Positions 28,801-38,290 of a DNA stretch of 54,089 bases are shown in pieces (position 1 is the first letter of the stretch; every line of letters starts with the position of its first letter). The stretch lies in the IMG/VR virus record IMGVR_UViG_3300025141_000127, positions 1 through 54,089 of that record; one strand, written 5' to 3'. The notes under the pieces are model-generated. The model was not told the DNA's origin and made no database searches. It worked only from the letters and a program-made list of their open reading frames with translations. The position numbers were made by a program, and so were the translations under genes. The stretch is from a virus.

Positions 28801-31311
28801 ATGAAGGACAAGTCAGGCGAGACCCGCATCCTGCGCGGTCTTGAGAAGGTACTGCGCCCGAATCAGGTGGTAGAATTACGCGCACTAGGGGTAGAGACGG
28901 CGGAGGGTTACCGGAATCTGAACGGATTCTTTGATGACCACCGCCTTCTAGCGGAGGCAGCAGCACATCTCTGTAGTGAGGGGGCTCGAGGGGTGTACTT
29001 CACGCCGAACCCCCTTAAAGCGGACTTTCACTTGGACGCCCGCAACACACTTGGGGTAGCTCGGCGCGGGTTCGCGGCGACGGATACCGATGTGGAGGAG
29101 ATCCGGTGGATACTCATCGACATCGACCCCTCACGTCCGGCGAACATCTCCAGTACGGAGGAAGAGAAGGAGGGTGCCCTCGCTGTTGCGGGGAAGGTGC
29201 GCGCATTCTTGGAATCGCACGGATGGCCGCAACCATTGTTTGCAGATTCCGGCAATGGCTACCATCTCATGTACCTGTGCGAGGGATTGACGGCGAAAGA
29301 CCACAAGAGGCTGCTTGACCTCCTATCCTTCCGCTTTAATCTGGACGGTGTCGCCGTTGTGGACCAGTCTGTCTACAACCCAAGCCGGATATGGAAGGTT
29401 TACGGTACATACTCAAGGAAAGGGGAAGATGCCCCCAACCGCCCTTGGCCCTTGGCGCATATCATCTCTAAAGTCGCTCCGAAAAAAGCTGTCAAGCAGC
29501 AGCAACTGCAAGCGCTGCTTGCTGATTCTCCAAAGGAGAATAAGCGTGCTATTCTATCCGAGGATGATCAGGAGCGGCTCCAGACTTGGGTCGCTGCGCA
29601 CTTCCCTCAAGCAACCGGGCCAGACCCGTGGCAGGGCAAGGGGCGGCGCTGGGTATTCGACGTGTGTCCTTGGGATCCCTTCCATACAGACCGCAGCGCC
29701 TACATTGTGCAGTTCAATAGCGGGGCAGTCTCCGCCGGGTGCCTGCATAAGAACTGTGCCGGCCACGGAAGGGACGATGATGGCCGCAGTCTGGGCTGGA
29801 GGAGGCTTCAGGAGTTGGCTGGGGACGATTTTGGAGGAGGGGGAGAGGACAACACCCCACCACAGGGCCCGCTGGCCCCATCGTCTTCAGATAACTTTAA
29901 TCTGACGGACCTCGGGAACGCGAAGCGGATGATCTCGTCCTTCGGGGTAAACATGCGCTACTGCCCAACACATGCCTCTTGGTATATCTTTGATGACGCC
30001 AGATGGCAGAGGGACATGGATGGGGCGGTTCAGCGCTACGCGAAATCTTCGGTTGGTTTGATTTTTCAGGACGCCAATGCTGAAACAAACCGTCAGCGCC
30101 AGCGTGCCCTTCAGCGCCACGCCCTCCGCAGTGAGGGGTGCGGCGCGCTCAACTCAATGGTGTCCGTAGCCTCTACCGAAGCTGAAGTTTGTATTCCATC
30201 TTACCGTTTGGACTCTGACCCTTGGCTCTTCAACACATCCAGCGGAACCCTCGACCTTCGCACCGGCGAACTATCTGACCACGACAGGACCGACCTTATC
30301 ACTAAGATCAGCCCCGTTGAATGGGATGTGGACGCGAAGTGCCCCCTCTGGGATGAGTTCATCATGTATGCGATGGAGGAGGATGAGGAAGTCGTCGAGT
30401 TCCTGCACCGCTTCTTTGGTTATTGCTTGACGGGCATGGTCACGGAGCAGGTTCTTCTCTTCATGGAGGGGACAGGAGGAAATGGTAAGACTACTGCCTT
30501 GTTAGTTTTAATGCACATTCTCGGGGAATACTCCATTCAGGGAGCGCCCGGACTTCTGATGGCCAAGCACAACGAATCCCACCCAACGGAGGTGGCTGAC
30601 TTGGAGGGTGCCCGCTTTGTGGCCAACGCCGAAGTCGAGAAGGGCAAGCCCTTTGCGGAGGTGCTGATCAAGCAGTTGACCGGCAGCGACCCCATCCGGG
30701 CTCGTCGGATGCGTATGGACTTTTACCAATTCATGCCCTCCCACAAACTGTGCATCGCGGCGAATCATCGGCCCATCATCAAGGGCAACGATGAGGGAAT
30801 TTGGCGGCGCGTCTTGCGGATCCCTTGGAGAGTAAAAATTCCAGATAGCAAGAAAGACCCCCACTTGGTGGAAAAGCTGAAGAAGGAATCCTCCGGTATT
30901 CTGAATAAGCTGGTTGAAGGCTGCTTATCGTGGCAGAAGGATGGATTGAATCCCCCTCAAAAAGTTCGTGTGGCGACGAATGAATACCGCGAGGAGATGG
31001 ATGTTCTCTCCGAGTACATGGAAGAGAGATGCATTATTGGTAAGGACAGGTCGGTCCCGAAGAAACAGCTTTATATGGACTACGCCGAGTGGTGCGAAGA
31101 CATGAAGCAGCGACCCCAGAGTTACTCTCTGTTCTGCCGCCAGCTATCCGAGAGAGACTACAAGAGTTCCGTGACCAAGGTAATGTTCAATGGGCAGAGA
31201 AAGTCCATTCGGGTTTGGAGGGGCCTCACTTTGGCGCACCTCACTCGCACTGCGGAGTCGCCCGCCAGCGCGATTGTTTCTAAACTTAAATGGGGGGATG
31301 CGGAAGCTTGA
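28801..31311 (+). CDS. Primase-helicase (AEP primase domain plus P4/D5-type SF3 helicase)
   Basis: 836 residues. The N-terminal part has WILIDIDPS (metal-binding DxD near residue 106), then DSGNGYHLMY (SxH-like motif near 150) and SRIWKVYGTYSRKG, the order of an archaeo-eukaryotic-type primase-polymerase. A middle region with CPWDPFHTDRSAY and CLHKNCAGH may bind zinc. The D5_N/P4 helicase follows with Walker A GTGGNGKT near 557-564, ARFVANAEVEKG, and KLCIAANHRPIIKGNDEGIWRRV (motif C and Arg finger). It should open the origin, unwind and prime. It lies 8 bp after the HTH gene with GGGGGAG as ribosome binding site. Confidence 0.92.
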   Translation: MKDKSGETRILRGLEKVLRPNQVVELRALGVETAEGYRNLNGFFDDHRLLAEAAAHLCSEGARGVYFTPNPLKADFHLDARNTLGVARRGFAATDTDVEEIRWILIDIDPSRPANISSTEEEKEGALAVAGKVRAFLESHGWPQPLFADSGNGYHLMYLCEGLTAKDHKRLLDLLSFRFNLDGVAVVDQSVYNPSRIWKVYGTYSRKGEDAPNRPWPLAHIISKVAPKKAVKQQQLQALLADSPKENKRAILSEDDQERLQTWVAAHFPQATGPDPWQGKGRRWVFDVCPWDPFHTDRSAYIVQFNSGAVSAGCLHKNCAGHGRDDDGRSLGWRRLQELAGDDFGGGGEDNTPPQGPLAPSSSDNFNLTDLGNAKRMISSFGVNMRYCPTHASWYIFDDARWQRDMDGAVQRYAKSSVGLIFQDANAETNRQRQRALQRHALRSEGCGALNSMVSVASTEAEVCIPSYRLDSDPWLFNTSSGTLDLRTGELSDHDRTDLITKISPVEWDVDAKCPLWDEFIMYAMEEDEEVVEFLHRFFGYCLTGMVTEQVLLFMEGTGGNGKTTALLVLMHILGEYSIQGAPGLLMAKHNESHPTEVADLEGARFVANAEVEKGKPFAEVLIKQLTGSDPIRARRMRMDFYQFMPSHKLCIAANHRPIIKGNDEGIWRRVLRIPWRVKIPDSKKDPHLVEKLKKESSGILNKLVEGCLSWQKDGLNPPQKVRVATNEYREEMDVLSEYMEERCIIGKDRSVPKKQLYMDYAEWCEDMKQRPQSYSLFCRQLSERDYKSSVTKVMFNGQRKSIRVWRGLTLAHLTRTAESPASAIVSKLKWGDAEA

Positions 31312-31354
31312 CCCAAGCAAGTTACCACCTTAATACCTTTACAGGAGTTTTCTG

Positions 31355-31783
31355 ATGGCTAATCGAACCCGCAGTAATCAGGGCAGAGGTAGGCCGGCGG
31401 AGGGCGGTGGCGGAGATTACGCCCAGTGGCTGATGCTGGTCCCAAAGGACAAGCGTAAAGAAGTCGCCGATTTTATTTTAGATCATACGGTCGAGACCTA
31501 TGATGACCTTGTAGGCTTTGGTTGTAAGATCATGGCCGCCTTGATGGAGGGGAGGATCACCCCCGCCATCGCCAAAGAACTCCGGGCGTGGCACGAAATG
31601 AACTTCACGGTTATTGCTGCTAAGAATGCTACCTCGGATACTCCGCAGGAAACTTATTCCGACATCGTGACTGCGCTTGTGCAGGTGAAGCGAGAGACGA
31701 AGAAGCTCCGGGGAGATTATTTTAACGCAAATGAGCTAGAGGAAACTCGAACTCCCGCCGTATTGGAGGCCAAAAATGGCTGA
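31355..31783 (+). CDS. Hypothetical protein, possible small terminase subunit
   Basis: 142 residues: a basic, Gly-rich start (NRTRSNQGRGRPAEGGGG), a helical centre (DKRKEVADFILDHTVETYDDLVGFGCKIMAALMEG) and a charged helix (SDIVTALVQVKRETKKLRGDY). Helical content, basic N-terminus and location at the head of the packaging genes would suit a small terminase subunit, but the large subunit is 4.6 kb away and no HTH is clear. AGGAG lies 8 nt upstream. It overlaps the next gene by 8 nt. Confidence 0.5.
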   Translation: MANRTRSNQGRGRPAEGGGGDYAQWLMLVPKDKRKEVADFILDHTVETYDDLVGFGCKIMAALMEGRITPAIAKELRAWHEMNFTVIAAKNATSDTPQETYSDIVTALVQVKRETKKLRGDYFNANELEETRTPAVLEAKNG

Positions 31784-32522
31784 CACCTTGACCCCCCTGA
31801 CCCCCGAAGAAACGAAGATGCTGCAAGAGTTGGTTCTTCGTGCGCGCGCCACAATGAGCGAAGAAGATCTGATGAATATGGCGGAAGAGGATTCTGATCT
31901 GGCCTCTGCCACCTCGGAGGCGAAGCAACTGGACGCCACGCGGGGACGGAGCCCAGAGCAGCGCGCGATGAGTCAGGCGCTTGAGGAGCGTTACGCCCGG
32001 ACGGGAGAGGGGCCGGAGATCCAAGAGCCACCAGAGGGCGCTGATTTCGTGGAACCCATTCCGCCTCAATTTCCATTCCAACCCGAGGTCCGCACTCTTC
32101 GGGCCGTTCATTGGCCCCCTGATGGACTGAATCCGAACACACCAGAGCCGGGCACCCCCGAGGCGGACGATGCGGCAGCGGAAGAGTTGTCGGAGATGCC
32201 CTCCATCACGGAGATCTCCCGCAGACTCATGCCCTCCCCCGCTATGGAAAGGATGGATATGAAGGAGCACATGGAGCGGGCGAAGAAGATAGAGACGGCG
32301 GAGCCGATGGAGAAGTTTCCTATGGCGGAAGGAGAGCCCCCTGCGGGTCTGACCGAAGGGGATATAGAAGACACTCGGGAAAGCTTGGCACATCCCTACA
32401 CGCCTGAGTTTAAGGCTCAATTTGAAAAACTTCTCGAGATCGCTAGGCGCGCTCAGGAGAAGGCCCGCCCCGCGTTGAACATGCCGGCTCCCGAAAAAGA
32501 AGGCGCTGAAGAAACGGAGTAG
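31776..32522 (+). CDS. Hypothetical acidic protein
   Basis: 248 residues, Glu/Pro-rich and probably extended: TPEETKMLQELVLRARATMSEEDLMNMAEED, PEGADFVEPIPPQFPFQPEV and a C-terminal helix FKAQFEKLLEIARRAQEKARP. No family recognised. It overlaps the preceding gene and precedes the 1,223-residue protein by 9 bp. Composition suggests a minor virion or assembly protein. Confidence 0.55.
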   Translation: MADTLTPLTPEETKMLQELVLRARATMSEEDLMNMAEEDSDLASATSEAKQLDATRGRSPEQRAMSQALEERYARTGEGPEIQEPPEGADFVEPIPPQFPFQPEVRTLRAVHWPPDGLNPNTPEPGTPEADDAAAEELSEMPSITEISRRLMPSPAMERMDMKEHMERAKKIETAEPMEKFPMAEGEPPAGLTEGDIEDTRESLAHPYTPEFKAQFEKLLEIARRAQEKARPALNMPAPEKEGAEETE

Positions 32523-32531
32523 GTAAAGGCC

Positions 32532-35500
32532 ATGTCTGTTAGGAAGTCGCCAAGCCTGTCCATCATGTCTTTTAACGAGGCACTGGAAAACCTAGGCCTC
32601 AAAGCGCGTCCCCCAACGTCGGAGGAGTTGGCGGATAAAGCTCGTCAAGAGGAGGCTTCGCGTGAGGCTGTGCGCGCGGCTCGCCAAGAGGAAGAGGATT
32701 TCGCTGCCTCCGAAGAGGGGCAACGGCAGGCGGCCTACAATCAATCCTTGGCTGATGCAGGGCGCGGTCACTACGCCCCCATCCAAGACCTGTCCCGTGA
32801 AGAAAGGCGCTTTGTTCTCGCTGACCAGTCGAAGGCAACAGAGCGCGCGCTTGCAAAGGAGCTTGGTATTAAGCTCGGAGAACCCCTGACTCCTCGCGGA
32901 GGAATGTCCGGGGCTACCGTGATCCGCAACCCCACCGCTGCCGAAGATCGCGCCCGTGAGAAGGGCATTGCTTATACGGGAGATATCTCTGTCCGTCCGC
33001 TGGGCACACCCAACTACGTCGGGGATATACTGCGTGCTCGCCCGACGATTGTCGCCGAGGCGCTTGCGTACCCCGCATCTGTGTTGGGTGGTATCTATGA
33101 CTTGACCAAGCAGGCTCTTGACTCGAATCCAAACTTGAGTCAGAAAGAGCGACTCGCCATGACAGTTCTTGCCTCTATGGCTTTTATTCCTGTAGTAGGT
33201 AAGGCCGGAGCGACAGCCAAAGAGGTTGCCGAAGAGGCAGCCAAAGAGGCAGCAAAGGCGGGCGCTAAGAAAACCGCCAAAGAGGGGCTGAAAGAAGGCG
33301 TGGAGAAGGTGGCGAAAAAAGGTGCGGCAAACGTAGACCACCTTGTTGACCTAAAAGGCAATCTTCCTCCTCTGAATGCAGACGGAACGATTACACTTTA
33401 TCACCGAACAAGCCCAGAAGCCGCCGCTGAAATCCGTAGAACAGGGACATGGAAGTCTAAAGAAAATACGGGAGAGGTCTTCTTATCTACAAACCCAAAA
33501 GGGCAGGGGTGGGGGTACGGGACTGAAGCGGTAGAGGTGCGCGTTGACCCTAGTCTAGTTCGACTCGATGATGCTTTTGAGGGCGAAGTTCATGTCGCTA
33601 TTCGTGCGGACGATCTAAGCAAAACAGCCGCAAGGGAAGGCGCAGAGAAGGTGGCGAAGGACGTGGTGAAGATTCTGCCCGAAGGGTCTCTCTCTGTTCT
33701 TCGTGAAGGCGACGTGGAAAGTGTTAGGCGCACCCTTGAGGAAATGGGTGTCTCTCCTGCACAGGTAGATGCGCGCATTAAATCCGGTCAGGGCGCTTCT
33801 GACATACCGCTGCTTCTAGATGACCTTCAACTCAAAGCTCGGCAGAGTCGCATTGACGAGCGGAAGGCTGCCATTCTGGGTCGCAAGACCACGGCGCAGC
33901 AGTCCCCAGAACTCATGCAGAAGGCAGCCGAGATCTCGAAAAAGATTGATGTGCCCGAATATATCCCCGGCATCCTTCCCGTCCAAAGCGCTGCCGTATC
34001 TCGAAATGTGCGAGGATTGTCTGACGCGGACGAATTTGCCCAGCAGTCATCGGAGCTATCCCGCATCGCTAAACAAGATGTGGACTTAGCCAAAGACCCG
34101 GCACAGCGCGCGGTTGACCCTGCCACGCTAGAGTTGCCGGATTATGTTCGTAAGTTTGCGTCGGAAAGAAAATACAACCTGACCCCCGACGAAGATGCCG
34201 CCCTTGCCTCCGCTATTAAGAGTAACGGAGGAATAACTTATGATATGTCCGGCAAGGAGGCCCTCGAGACAGGCTACAGCGTGGCACCATTTAAGGCGAC
34301 GGAGTTGCGTCTTGACCCCGGAGACCTTACATCCGCAACTCTCCGGGCGTATGCGCAGTCAATGCATAGGCTTCTGGATGTGGAGGGCGTACATCTTGGT
34401 GCTTGGTTTGACGGTAAGACAAACAAGTATGTTCTTGACGTTTCGTTGGTTGCGCCCAATACCCCCGAAGGCAGACTGCTGGCCTCAAGGTTAGCTAAGA
34501 ATGGCAATCAGGACGCCGTGTTCCATTTGGATACTTTTGATGAGATCAAGACCCGCGATTTGGAGATAGAATATGGAGAAGAAATCCTCTTTGGCGAAAT
34601 CACGCCAGAATATGAAGCTCTTTCACAAGTCATCGAAGGAGTCACTCGACGAATTTCTCCAGAGGATACAGCAGGACTTGCCAAAAAGTACGGACTCAAA
34701 CCCAAAGAAGTAGAGGACATACGCGCCTACCATGAAAAGATGGTGCGGAGCAGATGGAAGAGGGGCGAGGAGGTTGCTCAGGATATTCTTGATCAATATC
34801 CCAATCTCCAAACACCGCCGGGCCCCCTTATAAACTTGACGCTTGTCGCGCCGGACATCGTAAAAAATTCAAAGGCGTCGTTTACTCTTGGTCTGCTCGG
34901 GGAGGATAAGACGCTTCACAGCATTCTCCGTCCAGACGGAACTCCTTACGTCGAGGAGGGAGTCAAGATTGTAAACAATGATGTTTTTGATTTCTTGGGC
35001 GATACCTTTAAGGCCAAGTTTGGGGTCACGGAGGGTCTCGACCTTAAAGATCCTGTCGCAAAGATGATGGTCCAGAACCAACTTCTTGAAGAGTTTGTGA
35101 GTCAGTTTGCCGACACAAAACATTTTTTGAACTGGTATACCGACGACGTTCAGAAGTTTTTGAATACAGCTTCTGAAATCTTCCCCGAGCTAAAAAACAG
35201 CGAAGTGCATCGCATGACGCTGCTGAACATCGCCAGCTATACGTCAAACGGCGTGAATCCTGTTGAGAACGGCAGGTACGCGCTCGCCTCCTACGCCGAG
35301 TTGACGCAGAAAGGCTTTATGACAGGGCGTAATCCGTTCTCCGTTAAAAACGATGTGCTGGCCGGGTATGGAATCCGAGGCCCCACTGTTGAGGTAGGTC
35401 TCAAGTTCTATAGTGAACGGATCAGAAAGCTTGGCATGGACGGGGCCGCGCGGGAACTTCTCGAGTTAGGCAGCGCGAGAAGCATAAGCCAACAACGAGG

Positions 35501-36203
35501 GGCCACCGATCTGTTTAGGGATACCTTTAAGATAGGGCACCCAAAGACATCTATGGATGCGATCATGCCAAACCTGTACGGCAACGGCCCTAAGATTGGA
35601 ACTTATGGCGGTAACTTGGTAGGTATTCCGGGTGTTACTTACGATGTTTGGATGTCTCGACAACTATTGAGCAGGGCCGGATATGGCTCTATGTTAAAAC
35701 AAGTAAAACTCCCAGACGGTCGGGTCGTACATGTTGACCCAAATACTCCCGGCTTCGTAAAGGTGCCCGCAGAGACTATGTTGCTTGGTCAAGAAATTTA
35801 TACCAATATTGCCCGCGCTACTGACTTAGATGACTTTCAGATCCAAGCCCTTCTCTGGTTCTACGAGCAGCGCCTGTATCGGACTCTAGGCATTCCTGCG
35901 GCGAGCGGAAAGCTGTCAACAGGCGCTGTCAAGTTTGCCGAAGAATTGGACAGCCTCCGCTTCCTCACTCCGAATGGTTATGCCGGCACACGGGTTGACC
36001 TGTCGAGTAAAGGGTATCCCATAGGCGCGGGAACCCAAAAGTCTCGCAAATCGCTCGAGTCAGTTCGCGCCCCTAGAGAGAGACTAAAGAGTGGCGAGGC
36101 AGACCTTGGTAAGCGGTTAAAGAAAGAGCGCGCAGACAGAGCAAAGAAGGCTGCGAAGAAGAAGGCGGAAAAAGAAAAGGCAGAGGCAGGGGCGAAGAAA
36201 TGA
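32532..36203 (+). CDS. Very large protein with ADP-ribosyltransferase-like segment, candidate injected virion protein
   Basis: 1,223 residues. Residues about 220-260 are an Ala/Lys/Glu coiled coil. At about 285-365 comes TLYHRTSPEAAAEIRRTGTW, VFLSTNPKGQGWGYG, VEVRVDPSLVRLDD, GEVHVAIRADDL, the strand/helix order and YH, ST and E positions of ADP-ribosyltransferase-fold domains often found in polyvalent phage proteins. The C-terminal half (about 760-1160) is a large helical domain with Arg/Lys-rich helices and an extremely Lys-rich tail (KKAAKKKAEKEKAEAG). It probably enters the cell with the DNA and modifies host targets early. Catalysis is inferred. The start has only a weak GGTAAAGG signal. 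Confidence 0.6.
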   Translation: MSVRKSPSLSIMSFNEALENLGLKARPPTSEELADKARQEEASREAVRAARQEEEDFAASEEGQRQAAYNQSLADAGRGHYAPIQDLSREERRFVLADQSKATERALAKELGIKLGEPLTPRGGMSGATVIRNPTAAEDRAREKGIAYTGDISVRPLGTPNYVGDILRARPTIVAEALAYPASVLGGIYDLTKQALDSNPNLSQKERLAMTVLASMAFIPVVGKAGATAKEVAEEAAKEAAKAGAKKTAKEGLKEGVEKVAKKGAANVDHLVDLKGNLPPLNADGTITLYHRTSPEAAAEIRRTGTWKSKENTGEVFLSTNPKGQGWGYGTEAVEVRVDPSLVRLDDAFEGEVHVAIRADDLSKTAAREGAEKVAKDVVKILPEGSLSVLREGDVESVRRTLEEMGVSPAQVDARIKSGQGASDIPLLLDDLQLKARQSRIDERKAAILGRKTTAQQSPELMQKAAEISKKIDVPEYIPGILPVQSAAVSRNVRGLSDADEFAQQSSELSRIAKQDVDLAKDPAQRAVDPATLELPDYVRKFASERKYNLTPDEDAALASAIKSNGGITYDMSGKEALETGYSVAPFKATELRLDPGDLTSATLRAYAQSMHRLLDVEGVHLGAWFDGKTNKYVLDVSLVAPNTPEGRLLASRLAKNGNQDAVFHLDTFDEIKTRDLEIEYGEEILFGEITPEYEALSQVIEGVTRRISPEDTAGLAKKYGLKPKEVEDIRAYHEKMVRSRWKRGEEVAQDILDQYPNLQTPPGPLINLTLVAPDIVKNSKASFTLGLLGEDKTLHSILRPDGTPYVEEGVKIVNNDVFDFLGDTFKAKFGVTEGLDLKDPVAKMMVQNQLLEEFVSQFADTKHFLNWYTDDVQKFLNTASEIFPELKNSEVHRMTLLNIASYTSNGVNPVENGRYALASYAELTQKGFMTGRNPFSVKNDVLAGYGIRGPTVEVGLKFYSERIRKLGMDGAARELLELGSARSISQQRGATDLFRDTFKIGHPKTSMDAIMPNLYGNGPKIGTYGGNLVGIPGVTYDVWMSRQLLSRAGYGSMLKQVKLPDGRVVHVDPNTPGFVKVPAETMLLGQEIYTNIARATDLDDFQIQALLWFYEQRLYRTLGIPAASGKLSTGAVKFAEELDSLRFLTPNGYAGTRVDLSSKGYPIGAGTQKSRKSLESVRAPRERLKSGEADLGKRLKKERADRAKKAAKKKAEKEKAEAGAKK

Positions 36204-36400
36204 AAAAGATGTCCGTAGAGAGCGCGCTCGCCGAGGCCATGACGGTTAAGCTGGACACCAACATTTCTGCTCTGGCTGAAGAAGGGATTGCTATTCCTAC
36301 GCTTGAAGATCTGGTAAAAAGAAATACGGCGGGCATGGAGAAGCAGCCTCTGTCTCCCCGAGAGCTTAGACAAACCGCTGCCAAGAAGGCGCTCGAGTGA
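36200..36400 (+). CDS. Hypothetical small protein upstream of terminase
   Basis: 66 residues: SVESALAEAMTVKLDTNISALAEEGIAIPTLEDLVKRN, then a basic SPRELRQTAAKKALE. Helical. It overlaps the large gene upstream (ATGA) and the terminase start downstream (GTGA), so it is translationally coupled on both sides. It could assist terminase but is short for a small subunit. Confidence 0.55.
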   Translation: MKKMSVESALAEAMTVKLDTNISALAEEGIAIPTLEDLVKRNTAGMEKQPLSPRELRQTAAKKALE

Positions 36401-38100
36401 GCCTGCCCTTCGAGGAAGAGGCGCTTGAGGCGCTTAGTGACCCCGCGATTAGTTTGCGGGCCTACGCGAAGATCATCGATCAGAAGACCGGTAACGAACA
36501 TACCTTCGACCCCTTTGCGATCACCGACCGCCTCCAAGAGACGGTTGTCTCTTACTACTCGGACCCACCAGAGACCGCCCTAGGCCAGACCAAGTGGCTG
36601 ACCCTACTTGGGTATAGGCAGGCCGGCAAGAGCCTCACATCGGAACTCTGCGGCTATGTAAAGGCCGCCTACACTCCGGGCCACGACCATGTCTGCATCG
36701 CAGATAATCGTGACCGTGCAGAGTATCTTCATCGCCGTATCCACTTAACGCACAGTCGATGGCCAGAGCTTGTTCGCTCCGCCACGGTGCCGAATCGAGA
36801 GGTGCGCCAGCTAACCTTTCAGCACGGCGGCAAGATGCGCGTTCTCTCTGGTGAGTCGGGGGCCGTCGGTATCGGCCAGTCGCCTGACTCCTTCCACGGG
36901 TCGGAGCTACCGTACTGGCGAAACGCTGGACATCAGTTCTCTATGATCTACCCCTCGATGATCAACAGGGACCACTCCCAAGTCCTGCTCGAGTCTACCC
37001 CGGCCCCGATGAACGAACCTTCCGCAGAGTGGTGGCGTGACCATTGCCGCGACGCCAAGCTTGGCCGAGGACGCTGGGCCTATGCGTTCTTCCCTTTTTG
37101 GGATGGGGTACTGAATCGACGCCCGTGGCCGGAGGGCCAGAAGTTAACTCTCGAAGAGATGAAGATGATGGAGAAGTTTGGGCACCTCGGATTGGCCAAA
37201 GACAACTTACAGTTCAGACGGCTAATGATTGAGACGGATGCGGAGATCCGGCGGAACCCTGACCTGTTCAAGGTTTACTACCCCTTCGACGACATTAGCT
37301 GTTGGATCGCCTCCGTGGGCTCGGTGTTCCACTCGACGCTTCTGAAGAAGCACCAAGAGAGTCTTCTCATTCCTTGGAAGGCTCCGTATATGGAGTATGA
37401 GCAGCCGGAGGGTGGTGCGGTTTACGCTATTGGCGTTGACCCGGCGGGTTATGCTGCGCGCGATCACGCAGCCTTTCAGGTGCTAAAGGTTTACGATGGA
37501 GAGTGGACCCAAGTTGCAGTCTACGGCGGTATTACCGACCCCCTCATCTTCGCAAAGAAAATCAATGAGGTGGGCAAGAAGTACAATAATGCACTTGTGG
37601 CTGTGGAGAGTAATGGTGTCGGTGTTGCTACTCTGGCTCTACTTGATGAGCTTAACTACCCAAACCTCTACTACGAAAAAGCTTACAAGCCGGGCATCGC
37701 CGCCACCGCAAAGTCAGTCACTATGATGTTGGCGTATCTTCAGGATGCGCTGAAGGACGAGTTGATTCTTCGGGACGAGGATACTGTAGGACAACTAGGC
37801 TCCTACCGGGAAGACAAGCGCACAGAGCGCAGCGCGCTATCCGAGATGCTGCACTCGGGCAAGACAGGCAAGCGCCGTGACCGTCACCACTGGGATAAAA
37901 TATCTGCCCTACAGATAGCCTGCCTCGCAGCGCGTAACTGTCCGCGTCGGTATAAAAACGACACACCAGAAGGGCTCAAGAATGTACTGCTCTTCCGCGA
38001 TATGAGCTATTCTGAAGTAGAGGCGTTCCGTAAAAAGAATGCGAATGAGTCCACGAAAACAAAGTGGCGTAGAAGTCGTTACCCCCAGAGGAAAAGATAA
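36397..38100 (+). CDS. terL: Terminase large subunit (GTG start)
   Basis: 567 residues. ATPase: LLGYRQAGKS (Walker A 72-79), a region VRQLTFQHGGKMRVLSGESG, and GSELPYW near 170, followed by QVLLESTPAP (coupling motif). Nuclease domain: AIGVDPAGYAARD (first Asp), VAVESNGVG (second acidic residue), HHWDKISALQIACL (third). This motor cuts and packages DNA into the prohead through the portal encoded 3 kb downstream. The GTG overlaps the previous TGA. Ends with a basic tail typical of the family. Confidence 0.93.
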   Translation: MSLPFEEEALEALSDPAISLRAYAKIIDQKTGNEHTFDPFAITDRLQETVVSYYSDPPETALGQTKWLTLLGYRQAGKSLTSELCGYVKAAYTPGHDHVCIADNRDRAEYLHRRIHLTHSRWPELVRSATVPNREVRQLTFQHGGKMRVLSGESGAVGIGQSPDSFHGSELPYWRNAGHQFSMIYPSMINRDHSQVLLESTPAPMNEPSAEWWRDHCRDAKLGRGRWAYAFFPFWDGVLNRRPWPEGQKLTLEEMKMMEKFGHLGLAKDNLQFRRLMIETDAEIRRNPDLFKVYYPFDDISCWIASVGSVFHSTLLKKHQESLLIPWKAPYMEYEQPEGGAVYAIGVDPAGYAARDHAAFQVLKVYDGEWTQVAVYGGITDPLIFAKKINEVGKKYNNALVAVESNGVGVATLALLDELNYPNLYYEKAYKPGIAATAKSVTMMLAYLQDALKDELILRDEDTVGQLGSYREDKRTERSALSEMLHSGKTGKRRDRHHWDKISALQIACLAARNCPRRYKNDTPEGLKNVLLFRDMSYSEVEAFRKKNANESTKTKWRRSRYPQRKR

Positions 38101-38288
38101 TGCCGGAAACCCAAGCGCAAAAAGACAGCACATCCCCCTCCTCTAAGACCCAGAAATTGGTGAAGAAATTGCACGCCCGACGACTGGGTAGGGCGGACTC
38201 AACTCTTCGAGACATTAACGACGAAGAGTTGGGAGAGGAGATTGCCAATCCCGACCTCGTAGAATACAAACAAACTATTCGAGGTTAG
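38100..38288 (+). CDS. Small hypothetical protein
   Basis: 62 residues, charged: KTQKLVKKLHARRLGRADSTLRDINDEELGEEIANPD. Starts at an ATG overlapping the terminase TAA. No family recognised. The helical basic-then-acidic pattern could suit a small packaging accessory. Confidence 0.55.
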   Translation: MPETQAQKDSTSPSSKTQKLVKKLHARRLGRADSTLRDINDEELGEEIANPDLVEYKQTIRG

Positions 38289-38290
38289 TC

